NCBI GenBank assembly: GCA_022447065.1
Contig: JAKUUM010000009.1
Coordinates: 1 to 64,000, forward strand
Direction of reading: 5' to 3'
DNA: 64,000 nt
DNA from: SAR86 cluster bacterium
Lineage (GTDB): Bacteria > Pseudomonadota > Gammaproteobacteria > Magnimaribacterales > Magnimaribacteraceae
Each line of letters starts with the position of its first letter. The stretch's first letter is position 1. The position numbers and the translations under genes were made by a program. The notes under the pieces are model-generated. The model searched no databases. It had not been told where the DNA came from and saw only the letters and a list, made by a program, of their open reading frames with translations. Of the stretch, positions 17,314-26,392 are shown piece after piece.

Positions 17314-18074
17314 AGTTTCTTGGGCTTGTCCCCAGTATGTATAGCTACCACTCCATTAGTTAAATTTTCATAGTTACATTCTTCAAAACCACACTCTTCA
17401 AACAGCTCTTTTAATTCATCCTGATTAGGGTGCATTCTTATTGATTCAGCAAGATATCGGTAGCTCTCTTCAGAACTTAATACTATTTCTCCTAACTTAG
17501 GTATGATTTCAAAGGAATATAAATCGTAAAATTCCCTGATTATTTCATTTGTTGGTTTTGAGAATTCAAGAACTATTAATCTTCCTCCTGGCTTTAAGCA
17601 TTGCAAAATAGAACGTAAAGTTTTTTTCTTGTCAGTAACATTTCGCAAGCCAAATGCAATCGAAATCAAGTCAAAAGTATCTTTTTTAAATGGAAGAAGC
17701 TGAGCGTCGATTTGTGCAGAATTAAAATTAGTAACACCAGAATCTATGAGCTTATCTCTTCCTGAAACAAGCATATTTTCATTAATGTCCGAAAGAATAA
17801 CCAGACCCTCTTTGCTTATCTTTGGAACCATCAACCTTACCATGTCCCCAGTTCCTCCTGCCAAATCTAATATGTATGAGTTAGGTCTAATTTCAGACAT
17901 CTCCACCGCTATTCTTTTCCAAATCCTATGGATCCCAAACGACATCAAGTCATTCATCAAATCGTAGCCTTCAACCACACTGTCAAAGACTTCCCTAACT
18001 TTCTTAGATTTCAAATCAGAGTCAATTTGCTCAAATCCAAAGTGGGTCTTTATTTTTGGGCTCTTAATGTTCAT
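17310..18074 (-). CDS. ubiE: UbiE, demethylmenaquinone/DDMQ C-methyltransferase
   Basis: A 254-residue class I SAM-dependent methyltransferase adding the C-methyl group in ubiquinone (and menaquinone) synthesis. Family marks are VFDSVVEGYDLMNDLMSFGIHR near residues 29-50, the SAM-binding LDLAGGTGD near 70, and FGLRNVTD near 142 with KPGGRLIVLEFS. It is first in the ubiE-ubiB-tatABC cluster. Its SAM comes from MetK, also encoded in this window. Confidence 0.96.
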   Translation of the reverse strand: MNIKSPKIKTHFGFEQIDSDLKSKKVREVFDSVVEGYDLMNDLMSFGIHRIWKRIAVEMSEIRPNSYILDLAGGTGDMVRLMVPKISKEGLVILSDINENMLVSGRDKLIDSGVTNFNSAQIDAQLLPFKKDTFDLISIAFGLRNVTDKKKTLRSILQCLKPGGRLIVLEFSKPTNEIIREFYDLYSFEIIPKLGEIVLSSEESYRYLAESIRMHPNQDELKELFEECGFEECNYENLTNGVVAIHTGDKPKKL

Positions 18075-18293
18075 TCAATACATACTTCTTGTTTGTTACA
18101 GCATTCAGCTTATTTAAAAAATAATTTGCTTTATAAATCCCAAAACGATCATACCACCACCTTCATGAGACAGAAAAAGAGCTGATAGTGATAGCTATAT
18201 AACTAAGAATTAAGAGGTTTTGGTATCTTTGCTTATTCTTCTTCGCCCCCATGATGAGTTATTATACTTTTCACTTAAAATTGAAAACAGTTT
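18075..18293. other. Intergenic region between ubiE and orn, nothing recognised
   Basis: These 219 bases separate the divergent ubiE and orn genes. They contain AT-rich stretches suited to promoters and a few short open frames of about 30 codons on the minus strand without homology I recognise. In many gammaproteobacteria rsgA lies divergently beside orn; I could not identify a remnant of it here. Confidence 0.5.
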
Positions 18294-18845
18294 ATGACTG
18301 ATACCAAACCACATCCTCCCCTTATTTGGCTTGACCTAGAAATGAGTGGTTTAGACCCTGATTCTGAGAGAATAATTGAAATTGCGACTATAGTAACTAG
18401 TGCGGATCTAGAAGAAATTAAAGAAGGGCCAAACCTTGTAATTAAACAACCTCAAGAATTCATTATTGGAATGGACGAATGGAACACAAATCAACATACC
18501 AAATCTGGACTTATAGATTGTCTTAAAGTTACCCAAATTTCTGAAGCTGAAGCAGAAAAACAAACTTTAGTTTTTTTAGCTAAACATACACAAAAAGGCA
18601 AATCCCCTCTTTGCGGAAATACAATTTCTCATGATAGAAGGTTTCTAGTTAGATATATGCCTGAATTGGCAAGCTTTTTTCATTATAGAAATGTAGACGT
18701 AAGTTCAATTAAAGAGCTTGTTAAAAGATGGAAACCTGAATTAGCTAAAGGCTTAGAAAAAAACGGTACACACAGAGCAATGGCAGATGTTTATGAATCT
18801 ATAAAGGAATTAAAATTTTATAAAGAAAATTTTTTTCAGTTATAA
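18294..18845 (+). CDS. orn: Oligoribonuclease
   Basis: A 183-residue DEDDh 3'-5' exonuclease that degrades very short RNAs, including the dinucleotides left from c-di-GMP turnover. DLEMSGLD gives the first Asp/Glu pair, SHDRRF the next conserved Asp, and HRAMADV the catalytic His and last Asp. Length matches E. coli Orn (181). Orn is essential in many gammaproteobacteria. It stands alone, with no strong ribosome site before the ATG. Confidence 0.95.
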   Translation: MTDTKPHPPLIWLDLEMSGLDPDSERIIEIATIVTSADLEEIKEGPNLVIKQPQEFIIGMDEWNTNQHTKSGLIDCLKVTQISEAEAEKQTLVFLAKHTQKGKSPLCGNTISHDRRFLVRYMPELASFFHYRNVDVSSIKELVKRWKPELAKGLEKNGTHRAMADVYESIKELKFYKENFFQL

Positions 18846-18853
18846 AGATATTA

Positions 18854-19189
18854 TTAGGAATCTTTCTTTGATCCCCCGTCAATAATTGGAGTAGGAAGAG
18901 GCATAACATTACTCATTTTACTTTTAGTTATTTTTGCACTACCCTTTTTATCTACTTCGTCTATTCTCAAGATCGAGTTAATTGGAATGTAGCTTCTATT
19001 CACACCTTTAAACTCAGTTTTAAGCTTTTCTTCACTTGTATCGACGACAATTAGTGATTTTTGATCAAATATATAATCTTCAACTTCTATAAAGCCATAC
19101 ATATCACTCTGATAGATAGATTTAGCATAAACCTCATATATCTCACCACTCTGTAAAAATACTATTTTGTAGATTCCCTTTTTAGACAT
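18854..19189 (-). CDS. DUF1820 family protein
   Basis: A 111-residue cytosolic protein matching the DUF1820 pattern: GIYKIVF near the start, YEVYAKSIYQSDMYGFIEVE at residues 18-37, then VNRSYIPINSILRIDEV and a short Ser/Lys-rich tail. The family is widespread in Pseudomonas and relatives and frequently sits beside miaB, as here (divergent, 41 bases apart). Its function is unknown. It probably folds as a compact beta-rich unit. Confidence 0.85.
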   Translation of the reverse strand: MSKKGIYKIVFLQSGEIYEVYAKSIYQSDMYGFIEVEDYIFDQKSLIVVDTSEEKLKTEFKGVNRSYIPINSILRIDEVDKKGSAKITKSKMSNVMPLPTPIIDGGSKKDS

Positions 19190-19230
19190 TACAATCTCGT
19201 CCTCCTTATAATATATATATATAAGATTGT

Positions 19231-20556
19231 ATGGGCAAAAATTTATACATCAAGACCCAAGGTTGCCAAATGAATGAATACGATTCTAATCGTATGAAGG
19301 ATTTATTGGTTGAAAGCCATGGATTTTCTGTTGTAAATAATCCAGAAGAAGCAGATCTAATTTTGCTTAACACGTGCTCAATTAGAGAAAAAGCTCAAGA
19401 AAAAGTTTTTCATCAGCTTGGAAGGTGGAAAGATTTAAAAAAAAGAAATCCAAAATTAAAGATAGGAGTTGGAGGTTGTGTAGCAAGTCAAGAAGGTGAA
19501 AATATTGTTAAAAGAGCTCCATTCGTCGATTTGGTATTTGGACCCCAAACAATACATCGGGTACCTTCTCTGTATGATGCAGTAACTTCCACTGATAAAT
19601 CACAGGTTGATATATCTTTTCCTAAAACTGAAAAGTTTGATGTTTTACCAAATCCATCCAGCGATGGACCATCCTCTTATGTTTCCATCATGGAAGGATG
19701 CAATAAATACTGTTCCTTTTGTGTGGTTCCACATACCAGGGGGCATGAGATAAGTAGACCTTTAGAAGATGTACTTAATGAAGTAAAAGGATTAGCTAAG
19801 GGTGGAGTGAGGGAGGTAATTTTTCTAGGGCAAAACGTAAATGCTTATAGAGACAGTAAGGATAAAACCAAAGGTTTGGGTCTCGCTAATCTGATCAAAA
19901 GTACGGCTTTAATAAAAGGAATTGATCGTATTAGGTTCACGACTTCTCATCCTTTTGAATTCGGAGAAGATTTAATTAATGTATACAGAGAAATTCCTGA
20001 GCTTGTAAGCCATGTTCATCTTCCTGTACAGAGCGGTTCAAACCAAATACTTCAAGCCATGAGAAGAAGGCATAGTATTGAGGAGTATTTAGAAATTATT
20101 AACAATTTAAGACAGATAAGACCGGATGTAAGTATTTCTTCTGATTTTATTGTTGGATTTCCTGGAGAAACAGATGAAGACTTCCAAAAGACACTTGCGT
20201 TGGTTAATCAGGTTGGTTTTGATGAGTCTTACAGCTTTATTTATAGCCCCAGACCTAATACCACTGCTAAAGATTTAGAAGATAATGTAAGTATAGATGA
20301 GAAGAAAAATAGGTTGGAACTCTTACAAAGTTCCCTCAAGAAAAGCGCTTTTAGAATAAGTAGAAGAATGGTTGGGAAATTAGAGAAATGTCTGGTAACA
20401 GGAGTTTCAAAAAAAGATCCTGGAGAGCTACAAGCCAGGACTGAAAATAATAAAGTTGTTAACTTTAATTCAGAAGGAAACAACCTGGTAGGAGAATTTC
20501 ATATTTTAAAGATAGTTGAGGCTATGCCAAATTCCTTGAGGGGAGTTATATGTTAA
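19231..20556 (+). CDS. miaB: tRNA-2-methylthio-N6-dimethylallyladenosine synthase
   Basis: A 441-residue radical-SAM methylthiotransferase modifying A37 of tRNAs that read U-starting codons. An N-terminal domain with three Cys ([21 protein letters not shown]) binds one Fe-S cluster. The radical SAM motif CNKYCSFC lies near residue 157, and the C-terminal TRAM domain runs from about 375. It is first in the conserved miaB-ybeZ-ybeY-corC-lnt cluster, with ybeZ starting right after its stop. Confidence 0.96.
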   Translation: MGKNLYIKTQGCQMNEYDSNRMKDLLVESHGFSVVNNPEEADLILLNTCSIREKAQEKVFHQLGRWKDLKKRNPKLKIGVGGCVASQEGENIVKRAPFVDLVFGPQTIHRVPSLYDAVTSTDKSQVDISFPKTEKFDVLPNPSSDGPSSYVSIMEGCNKYCSFCVVPHTRGHEISRPLEDVLNEVKGLAKGGVREVIFLGQNVNAYRDSKDKTKGLGLANLIKSTALIKGIDRIRFTTSHPFEFGEDLINVYREIPELVSHVHLPVQSGSNQILQAMRRRHSIEEYLEIINNLRQIRPDVSISSDFIVGFPGETDEDFQKTLALVNQVGFDESYSFIYSPRPNTTAKDLEDNVSIDEKKNRLELLQSSLKKSAFRISRRMVGKLEKCLVTGVSKKDPGELQARTENNKVVNFNSEGNNLVGEFHILKIVEAMPNSLRGVIC

Positions 20557-21528
20557 ATGGATAAAAGTTTAAAGTTTCAATTAGTTCCAGATGACCAGGA
20601 AAGAATTAATAGGCTTTGTGGTCCTACAAACTCAACCTTAAGACAGATTGAGGAATCTCTTAAAATTAAGATAAGCAACAGGGGTTCTCAATTTAAAGTC
20701 AAAGGTGACAACCAAGGAACAATAGCTGCAGAAATCGTTCTCAAAGGTATTTACAAGAGGTTAGAAAAAAAAAATATTGATATTCCTCCGGAAGAAATAC
20801 ATTTATATTTAAGGGAGGTTATGAATAACAACTCTTCAACTAAAGATGGAAACCATTCAAGTGAAGAAAACATTACTTTAAAAACCCCTAAATCATTAGT
20901 ATCGACAAAAGGAGATAACCAAAAAAAATATCTAGATGTCATTAGTAAAAAAGAACTTATTTTTGGAATTGGGCCAGCAGGAACTGGAAAAACTTACTTG
21001 GCAGTAGCAGCTGCTGTAAATGAACTGGTTACTGGAAGAGTAGAAAAGGTTGTAGTTACTCGGCCTGCAGTAGAGGCAGGAGAAAAGCTTGGTTTTCTCC
21101 CTGGCGACGTAAGTCAAAAAGTGGATCCTTATTTAAGACCTTTATACGACGCCCTATTTCAGACCCTAGGCTTTAAAGAAACATATAAGCTAATTGAAGA
21201 TAATGTGATAGAAATTGCCCCATTGGCTTTTATGCGAGGCCGTACTTTAAACAAATCTTTCATAATTCTTGATGAAGCACAAAATACCACTCAAGCACAA
21301 ATGAAGATGTTTTTAACAAGATTTGGATATGGATCGAAAGTTGTAGTTACAGGAGACTTAACTCAGATAGACCTGCCAAAGGATTTAAGCTCTGGTTTAA
21401 TACACGCCTTAGATATTTTGGGTGAAATTGAAGATGTTGGTCTGGTTAGATTTACCTCTAAGGATGTAGCAAGACATTCACTAGTTGAGAAGATAGTAGA
21501 AGCGTACGAGAAATTTGAAGTACGATGA
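20557..21528 (+). CDS. ybeZ: PhoH-like ATPase YbeZ
   Basis: A 323-residue PhoH-family ATPase. After an N-terminal KH-like segment the P-loop GPAGTGKT is near residue 140. TRPAVEAGEKLGFLPGD follows and the Walker B is ILDEAQNTT near 235. YbeZ works with the rRNA endonuclease YbeY in ribosome maturation and quality control. It starts at the miaB stop and overlaps ybeY by 4 bases (ATGA), so tight coupling is likely. Confidence 0.95.
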   Translation: MDKSLKFQLVPDDQERINRLCGPTNSTLRQIEESLKIKISNRGSQFKVKGDNQGTIAAEIVLKGIYKRLEKKNIDIPPEEIHLYLREVMNNNSSTKDGNHSSEENITLKTPKSLVSTKGDNQKKYLDVISKKELIFGIGPAGTGKTYLAVAAAVNELVTGRVEKVVVTRPAVEAGEKLGFLPGDVSQKVDPYLRPLYDALFQTLGFKETYKLIEDNVIEIAPLAFMRGRTLNKSFIILDEAQNTTQAQMKMFLTRFGYGSKVVVTGDLTQIDLPKDLSSGLIHALDILGEIEDVGLVRFTSKDVARHSLVEKIVEAYEKFEVR

Positions 21529-22013
21529 AGTTTCATCTTAACGATATTCTTATCAGTAAAGATGAAGGCATTGACCTTAAAATTAAAAAGTCTGATTTTT
21601 TTAAATGCATTAATTACATTAATGAAGAAACTGAGACCTGTAAAGCCAAAAATTCAAATTTAACAGTTTCAGTTAAATTTATTACTTCTCAAAATATGAA
21701 AAAACTTAATTCTTCTTATTCTGGGATCAACAAAGCAACTAATGTTTTATCTTTTTTACCTGACTTAAATGAAACAGATGAAAATAATAATTTAGTAGGA
21801 GATGTTGCTCTTTGTTTAGATGTCCTCAAAAACGAAGCTATTGAGCAGAATAAAAAAAGCCACGATCATCTCCTTCATCTATTTACTCATGGAGTGCTAC
21901 ATCTTTTAGGGTATCAGCATGACTCAAAAAAAAAAGCTGCTTTAATGGAATCTATTGAAAAAAGGGTTCTAAATAAATTAGGTATTGATGATCCATATCA
22001 AATAGAACTATGA
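21525..22013 (+). CDS. ybeY: Endoribonuclease YbeY (rRNA maturation)
   Basis: A 162-residue metal-dependent RNase involved in 16S rRNA 3'-end processing and 70S quality control. The zinc site HGVLHLLGYQHD (HxxxHxxxxxH) is near residue 128, and TNVLSFLP is the conserved upstream strand. A conserved GDVALC segment is also visible. Start overlaps ybeZ. Length is typical. Confidence 0.95.
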   Translation: MKFHLNDILISKDEGIDLKIKKSDFFKCINYINEETETCKAKNSNLTVSVKFITSQNMKKLNSSYSGINKATNVLSFLPDLNETDENNNLVGDVALCLDVLKNEAIEQNKKSHDHLLHLFTHGVLHLLGYQHDSKKKAALMESIEKRVLNKLGIDDPYQIEL

Positions 22014-22043
22014 TTAGTACGTGTTTATAAATATAAGGCTTTA

Positions 22044-22910
22044 ATGAACGAAGAGCCCCCTAGCGCATCAGTCGAACTCCAAAGGATTGGCCTAACAAAA
22101 AAAATTCAAGAAAAGATTAGAAAAATATATCAAAACCTTTCTTATAAGCCCAAAAACAAACAAGAGGTAGCTGGATCTATACGTGATTCAAGCGATAGAG
22201 GAGTGCTGGAAAAAGCAACTTTAAGAATGATGGAAGGTGCTCTAAAAGTTTCTACTTCTCGGGTTAGAGATATTATGATCCCTAGACCTCAAATAATATC
22301 TGTTGGTTCCAATGAGTCTTCGGAAGATTTTCTTCCAAGAATAATAAAGTCAAGACATTCTAGATTTCCTGTAATTGACAAAAAAACTGATGAAATTGAA
22401 GGGATTTTACTTGCAAAAGATTTACTACCCCCCCTCTCATCTAAAAATAAACACAATCTAGATCTGAATAATTTACTTAGACCTGCCGTTTTAATTCCTG
22501 AAAGTAAAAAATTAAATACACTTTTAGATGAATTCAGATCTGGCAGGAACCATATGGCTATAGTAATGGACGAATATGGGGGTATCACGGGTTTAGTAAC
22601 AATTGAAGATGTACTTGAAGAAATTGTTGGAGAAATCGAGGACGAACATGACGATATGCAAGATCAACTAGTCAAACAATTATCAGATAATGAATTTTTA
22701 GTTTCTGCTCTTATACCAATTGAAGAGTTTAACGAAGAATTTGAGTCCACTTTGAGTGATAAAGATTTTGATACCTTAGGTGGGATTGTTACGCATCATT
22801 TTGCAAGATTCCCTAAGATCAATGATGCAATATCCATTGATAATCTGAGGTTCATTATTACTTCAACTGAGAAAAGAAGACTAAAGAAAATAAAAGTAAT
22901 TAAATCTTAA
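22044..22910 (+). CDS. corC: CorC/HlyC-type CBS-domain protein
   Basis: A 288-residue cytosolic protein with paired CBS domains (about 70-195; VRDIMIPRPQI opens the first and MDEYGGITGLVTIEDVLEEIVGEI closes the second). A C-terminal CorC/HlyC domain follows (about 205-285, with DFDTLGGIV). In enterobacteria CorC (YbeX) has been linked to Mg/Co homeostasis and to ribosome metabolism. No membrane domain is present. It sits between ybeY and lnt as usual. Confidence 0.93.
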   Translation: MNEEPPSASVELQRIGLTKKIQEKIRKIYQNLSYKPKNKQEVAGSIRDSSDRGVLEKATLRMMEGALKVSTSRVRDIMIPRPQIISVGSNESSEDFLPRIIKSRHSRFPVIDKKTDEIEGILLAKDLLPPLSSKNKHNLDLNNLLRPAVLIPESKKLNTLLDEFRSGRNHMAIVMDEYGGITGLVTIEDVLEEIVGEIEDEHDDMQDQLVKQLSDNEFLVSALIPIEEFNEEFESTLSDKDFDTLGGIVTHHFARFPKINDAISIDNLRFIITSTEKRRLKKIKVIKS

Positions 22911-22955
22911 TAAACTCTTTGCTATAAGGAATCTCACATTTAAGATTATTAGTAA

Positions 22956-24440
22956 ATGAAAAAGTATTTCTTGGCTCTTATTTGCGGATTGCTCTTTCCT
23001 TTTGGCTTTGCCCCTTTTGAGGCGTGGCCTGTAACAATTATTTCATTGTCCCTTTTGCTCTACCTGTTAAAACACGAAGAGTCTAAAGGATCTTTTTTAA
23101 CTGGGTTAATTTACGGTATGGGGTTATGGGGCGTTGGTATTTCTTGGGTGTATGTGAGTATTCACTATCATGGAAATCAAGGAATAATAAGCTCTTTGTT
23201 TATTACTTTTGCTTTTGTAATCTTTCTTTCACTTTACATAGGTTTTACTACCTACTTATTTGCAATCTTTAAGACAAAGATAAATAGCTTAAATTATTTA
23301 TTAATTTTTCCAGTAATTTGGGTATCTATAGAAGTTCTAAGGAGCAATTTTTTAACAGGCTTCCCTTGGTTAATAATTGGCACCTCCCTAGCAGGAACAC
23401 CAATTGGTGGTTGGACACCTATTTTAGGTACTTATGGCAGTTCACTTGTTGTATTAATGATCTCAGGTTGCTTGCTATTAATTTATGAAAAGAGGAATAA
23501 ACTTGATTTATACCCTACCCTATTAATTTTAATAATTTTAATTTCATCATTTACTCTTAATAAAATTAATTGGACCAATGAAATAACAAAAGTTACAACT
23601 TCAATATATCAACCTAACCTTACCTTACAAAAAAAATGGAGTTCTCAGGGCATCAAACATACTATGAGTTTAATTGGGGAAGCTATAACAAATGCAGAAG
23701 AAAATGAATTTATTTTCTTCCCTGAAACTGCTCTTATCTTAGAAAAAGAAGAGCTGGAACCGTGGCTAACTAATATTGAAAAACAGCTAAATGAAAAAAA
23801 TATATCCCTGCTAAGTGGAATTATTGCTAAAGACCCTAATGAAATGGATTTAATAGAAAGGTTTAACCGAGTACGTGGCTTTGGACCCTTAAAAGGCCAC
23901 TATGATAAGGTTCATCTTGTTCCCTTTGGAGAATATATTCCTTTCAAGAGCTATATAGGGAACATTTTGGACTTCATGGGAATAAACTTGATAAATACCC
24001 TTCCTGGGAAGGCTTTTACTACCTTAAGTAATGGTAATATAATTATTTCTCCCAGTATTTGCTATGAAATTGCTTTTAGTGATCTCGTCAGAAAGACTGC
24101 TAAAATAAGTAACTTACTGGTTACTATAAGCAACGATACATGGTTTGGTACTTCAATAGGTCCTGAACAACACCTGGAAATTGCTCAATCTAGGGCTTTA
24201 GAACACCAAAAAAGTTTAATAAGGGCAACTAACAGTGGAATAAGTGCAATAATTACAAGAAATGGAGAAATTGCTGAAAAGCAAGGTTATTTTGAAGATA
24301 AAGAGTTAAAAGCTGAGATTAAAATATATGAAGGTAGAACACCATTCTCAGTTGTTGGAAATTTTCTTATTTATGGTTATATAATTATTATATATATGTA
24401 CCTTTTATATTTTAAAAGAACAATTGTTCGAAAATATTAA
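22956..24440 (+). CDS. lnt: Apolipoprotein N-acyltransferase
   Basis: A 494-residue inner-membrane enzyme adding the third acyl chain to lipoproteins. About six hydrophobic segments fill residues 1-190, and a nitrilase-like domain follows with the catalytic triad visible as Glu in FFPETAL, Lys in GHYDKVHLVPFGEY and Cys in SPSICYE. A C-terminal membrane helix closes it. It serves the lipoproteins encoded nearby (LptM, the L,D-transpeptidase and the mrcB-linked lipoprotein). Length and cluster position are standard. Confidence 0.95.
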   Translation: MKKYFLALICGLLFPFGFAPFEAWPVTIISLSLLLYLLKHEESKGSFLTGLIYGMGLWGVGISWVYVSIHYHGNQGIISSLFITFAFVIFLSLYIGFTTYLFAIFKTKINSLNYLLIFPVIWVSIEVLRSNFLTGFPWLIIGTSLAGTPIGGWTPILGTYGSSLVVLMISGCLLLIYEKRNKLDLYPTLLILIILISSFTLNKINWTNEITKVTTSIYQPNLTLQKKWSSQGIKHTMSLIGEAITNAEENEFIFFPETALILEKEELEPWLTNIEKQLNEKNISLLSGIIAKDPNEMDLIERFNRVRGFGPLKGHYDKVHLVPFGEYIPFKSYIGNILDFMGINLINTLPGKAFTTLSNGNIIISPSICYEIAFSDLVRKTAKISNLLVTISNDTWFGTSIGPEQHLEIAQSRALEHQKSLIRATNSGISAIITRNGEIAEKQGYFEDKELKAEIKIYEGRTPFSVVGNFLIYGYIIIIYMYLLYFKRTIVRKY

Positions 24441-24453
24441 TATAAAATATAAA

Positions 24454-25068
24454 ATGAAACATAAATTTATAAAATTTTCAGCTTTATTAATGAGTCTCTT
24501 TCTATTCTCATGCACAGTGAGCTATGAAAAACCCAATTATAAGCTGATGTTTGATAATTTAGAAGATATTTCCAAGGATTACGTAAATCTAGATAAATTA
24601 ATAGTAGTAAAGGTCAATACTCAGGAGTTATATTTTCTAAACAAAGGTGTTATTAAAGAAAAATTCTCCATATCTACTTCGTTGTATGGTACAGGTTCTG
24701 AAGTAAATAGCTATAAAACACCTCTAGGTAGGCATGTTATAGCAGAAAAGATAGGTAAAAACCTACCTTTTGGAGCTATTTTAAAGGGTAGAGAGTGGAC
24801 AGGATCCATAGCAAATATAATAAAAGAACCTATAGATACAGAGTTTGATATCGTTACATCGAGGATTCTTTGGCTAAAGGGTTTAGAAGAAGGACTAAAT
24901 TTAGGACCGGGTGTAGATTCCATGTCTAGATATATTTATATACATGGAACGGCTGAAGAGGGTCTAATAGGAAAACCTGCTTCTGATGGCTGCGTCAGAA
25001 TGTATAATAGCGATGTGATTTATCTATTCAAAAAAGTTGACACCAACACACAAGTTTGGATTCTTTAG
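24454..25068 (+). CDS. L,D-transpeptidase (YkuD) lipoprotein
   Basis: A 204-residue envelope enzyme. The start is set at the ATG at 24454, because an upstream TTG frame only runs back into lnt. A lipobox LFSC places the lipidated Cys at residue 20. The YkuD domain covers about 45-203. The catalytic His is in IHGTAEE (H163) and the catalytic Cys is in SDGCVRM (C179). Such enzymes make 3-3 peptidoglycan cross-links or anchor lipoproteins to meso-DAP. The gene sits just after lnt, whose product would acylate this lipoprotein. Which of the L,D-transpeptidase subtypes it belongs to is not clear. Confidence 0.9.
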   Translation: MKHKFIKFSALLMSLFLFSCTVSYEKPNYKLMFDNLEDISKDYVNLDKLIVVKVNTQELYFLNKGVIKEKFSISTSLYGTGSEVNSYKTPLGRHVIAEKIGKNLPFGAILKGREWTGSIANIIKEPIDTEFDIVTSRILWLKGLEEGLNLGPGVDSMSRYIYIHGTAEEGLIGKPASDGCVRMYNSDVIYLFKKVDTNTQVWIL

Positions 25069-25078
25069 GAAGGAGACT

Positions 25079-25606
25079 ATGAAAACTATAATACTTATTC
25101 TAAGCATTTTCTTATTTAACACTTTATTAGCAACTTGCCCTGAAGTTCTTAATCATGAAGTAAGGGTTTTAGATTCAAAAGAGGTTAAAAATCTCTGTGA
25201 GTACCAAGATAAAGTTGTTTTAGCAGTAAATGTTGCAAGCAGGTGTGGTTACACACCTCAATACAAAGGTTTGCAGAACTTATATAAAGATTTACAAGAT
25301 AAAGATTTCGTTATACTTGGCTTTCCTTCAAGAGATTTTATGCGGCAAGAATTTAGTGATGAATCTAAAGTCAAAGAGTTTTGCAGCACTGTATATGGAG
25401 TTACTTTTCCAATGTTTGCAACTTCCCCAGTAAAAGGTAATAAAGCCAATGATTTTTTTAAGGGGCTGATTAAAAGAACTGGCGTAGAACCAGGTTGGAA
25501 CTTTCATAAATACCTTATAGATAAACAGGGATTAGTTAAAAGTTTTAACACCAAAGTAGAGCCTGGTAGCCGAGAGCTTTTGGATTCTATAGAATCTCTT
25601 TTATAA
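25079..25606 (+). CDS. Glutathione peroxidase family protein, secreted
   Basis: A 175-residue thioredoxin-fold peroxidase. The ATG at 25079 follows GGAAGGAG and begins a clean signal peptide (residues 1-18), so it likely acts in the periplasm. The peroxidatic Cys is C56 in ASRCGYTPQY. The usual NQF, which carries the triad Gln, reads SRDF, a variant form. The triad Trp is in WNFHKYL. Reduction by thioredoxin-like partners is more probable than by glutathione. It follows the L,D-transpeptidase by 10 bases and ends at a weak hairpin. Confidence 0.88.
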   Translation: MKTIILILSIFLFNTLLATCPEVLNHEVRVLDSKEVKNLCEYQDKVVLAVNVASRCGYTPQYKGLQNLYKDLQDKDFVILGFPSRDFMRQEFSDESKVKEFCSTVYGVTFPMFATSPVKGNKANDFFKGLIKRTGVEPGWNFHKYLIDKQGLVKSFNTKVEPGSRELLDSIESLL

Positions 25607-25612
25607 GATTAT

Positions 25613-25634
25613 AGTAAGTGCTTGCTTACTTTTA
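25613..25634. terminator. Weak bidirectional hairpin between GPx and rpiA
   Basis: AGTAAG and CTTACT pair around a 6-base loop, followed by a short T-run, between two convergent genes. A 6-bp AT-rich stem is weak, so this is only a candidate. Confidence 0.35.
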
Positions 25635-25641
25635 TAAGCTT

Positions 25642-26313
25642 TTAAATAGATATTTCTTCAACAGATTGATCAGTTGCTTTTAATATAATATCGGCTGTCC
25701 TAAGAGCGAAAATTCCATTCTCAACAACACCAGGAATATTATTGATTAATTGTTCCATTTCATAAGGAACTTTTATATCTAAGTGATGAACATCAATTAT
25801 TTGATTTCCATTATCTGTTACAAAGTTGTTTCTCAGGACAGGTCTACCACCCATTTTTAATATTTCTCTTGAAATAGCACTTCTAGCGAATTCAATTACT
25901 TCAATAGGTAGTGGGAAGCTTCCAAGGACTTCAGAGTATTTTGTATCATCAACAATACATATAAATTTCTTTGACGAGTTGGCTAGTATTTTTTCTCTTG
26001 TAAGAGCACCTCCTCCACCTTTAATGAGCTCCTTTCTACTATTGAATTCATCCGCCCCATCAATATAGTAGTCAATTTGGTGTACTTCATTTAATTCAAG
26101 TATATCTATGCCCGAATCAGTTAAATTCTTTTTTGAAGCTTCAGAACTACAAATAGCCCCTTTGATGTCTAATTTTTTATTGTTTAATATCTCAATGAAA
26201 TAATTTGTTGTTGAACCTGTTCCAATACCAATTACAGAGTCTTTATGTAAACCAGTTTTAATAATTTCGTATGCTTTTTCTGCTGACAGCCTCTTTTTAT
26301 CTTCTTGTTCCAT
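25642..26313 (-). CDS. rpiA: Ribose-5-phosphate isomerase A
   Basis: A 223-residue isomerase interconverting ribose 5-phosphate and ribulose 5-phosphate, partner of transketolase in the pentose phosphate pathway. The ATG at 26313 is chosen: upstream in-frame sequence is AT-rich, membrane-like and overlaps the ilvA promoter. Motifs are IGIGTGSTT near residue 26, DGADE near 82, KGGGGALTREK near 95 with the catalytic Glu region, and DNGNQIIDV near 162. Length matches RpiA (219 in E. coli). It is divergent from ilvA, the classic gammaproteobacterial pairing. Confidence 0.96.
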   Translation of the reverse strand: MEQEDKKRLSAEKAYEIIKTGLHKDSVIGIGTGSTTNYFIEILNNKKLDIKGAICSSEASKKNLTDSGIDILELNEVHQIDYYIDGADEFNSRKELIKGGGGALTREKILANSSKKFICIVDDTKYSEVLGSFPLPIEVIEFARSAISREILKMGGRPVLRNNFVTDNGNQIIDVHHLDIKVPYEMEQLINNIPGVVENGIFALRTADIILKATDQSVEEISI

Positions 26314-26392
26314 TAAATTAGATATTTTCCGTGCCAATAAATACTTGCTAAGTATAATAGCGCTCCCTTTAATTAGGGAGATAATTAAAATA

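Noticed and set aside
18075-18293. rsgA remnant beside orn
   Set aside because: Short minus-strand frames start with MGAKKNKQRYQ or contain RWWYDRFGIYK, but neither matches RsgA convincingly.
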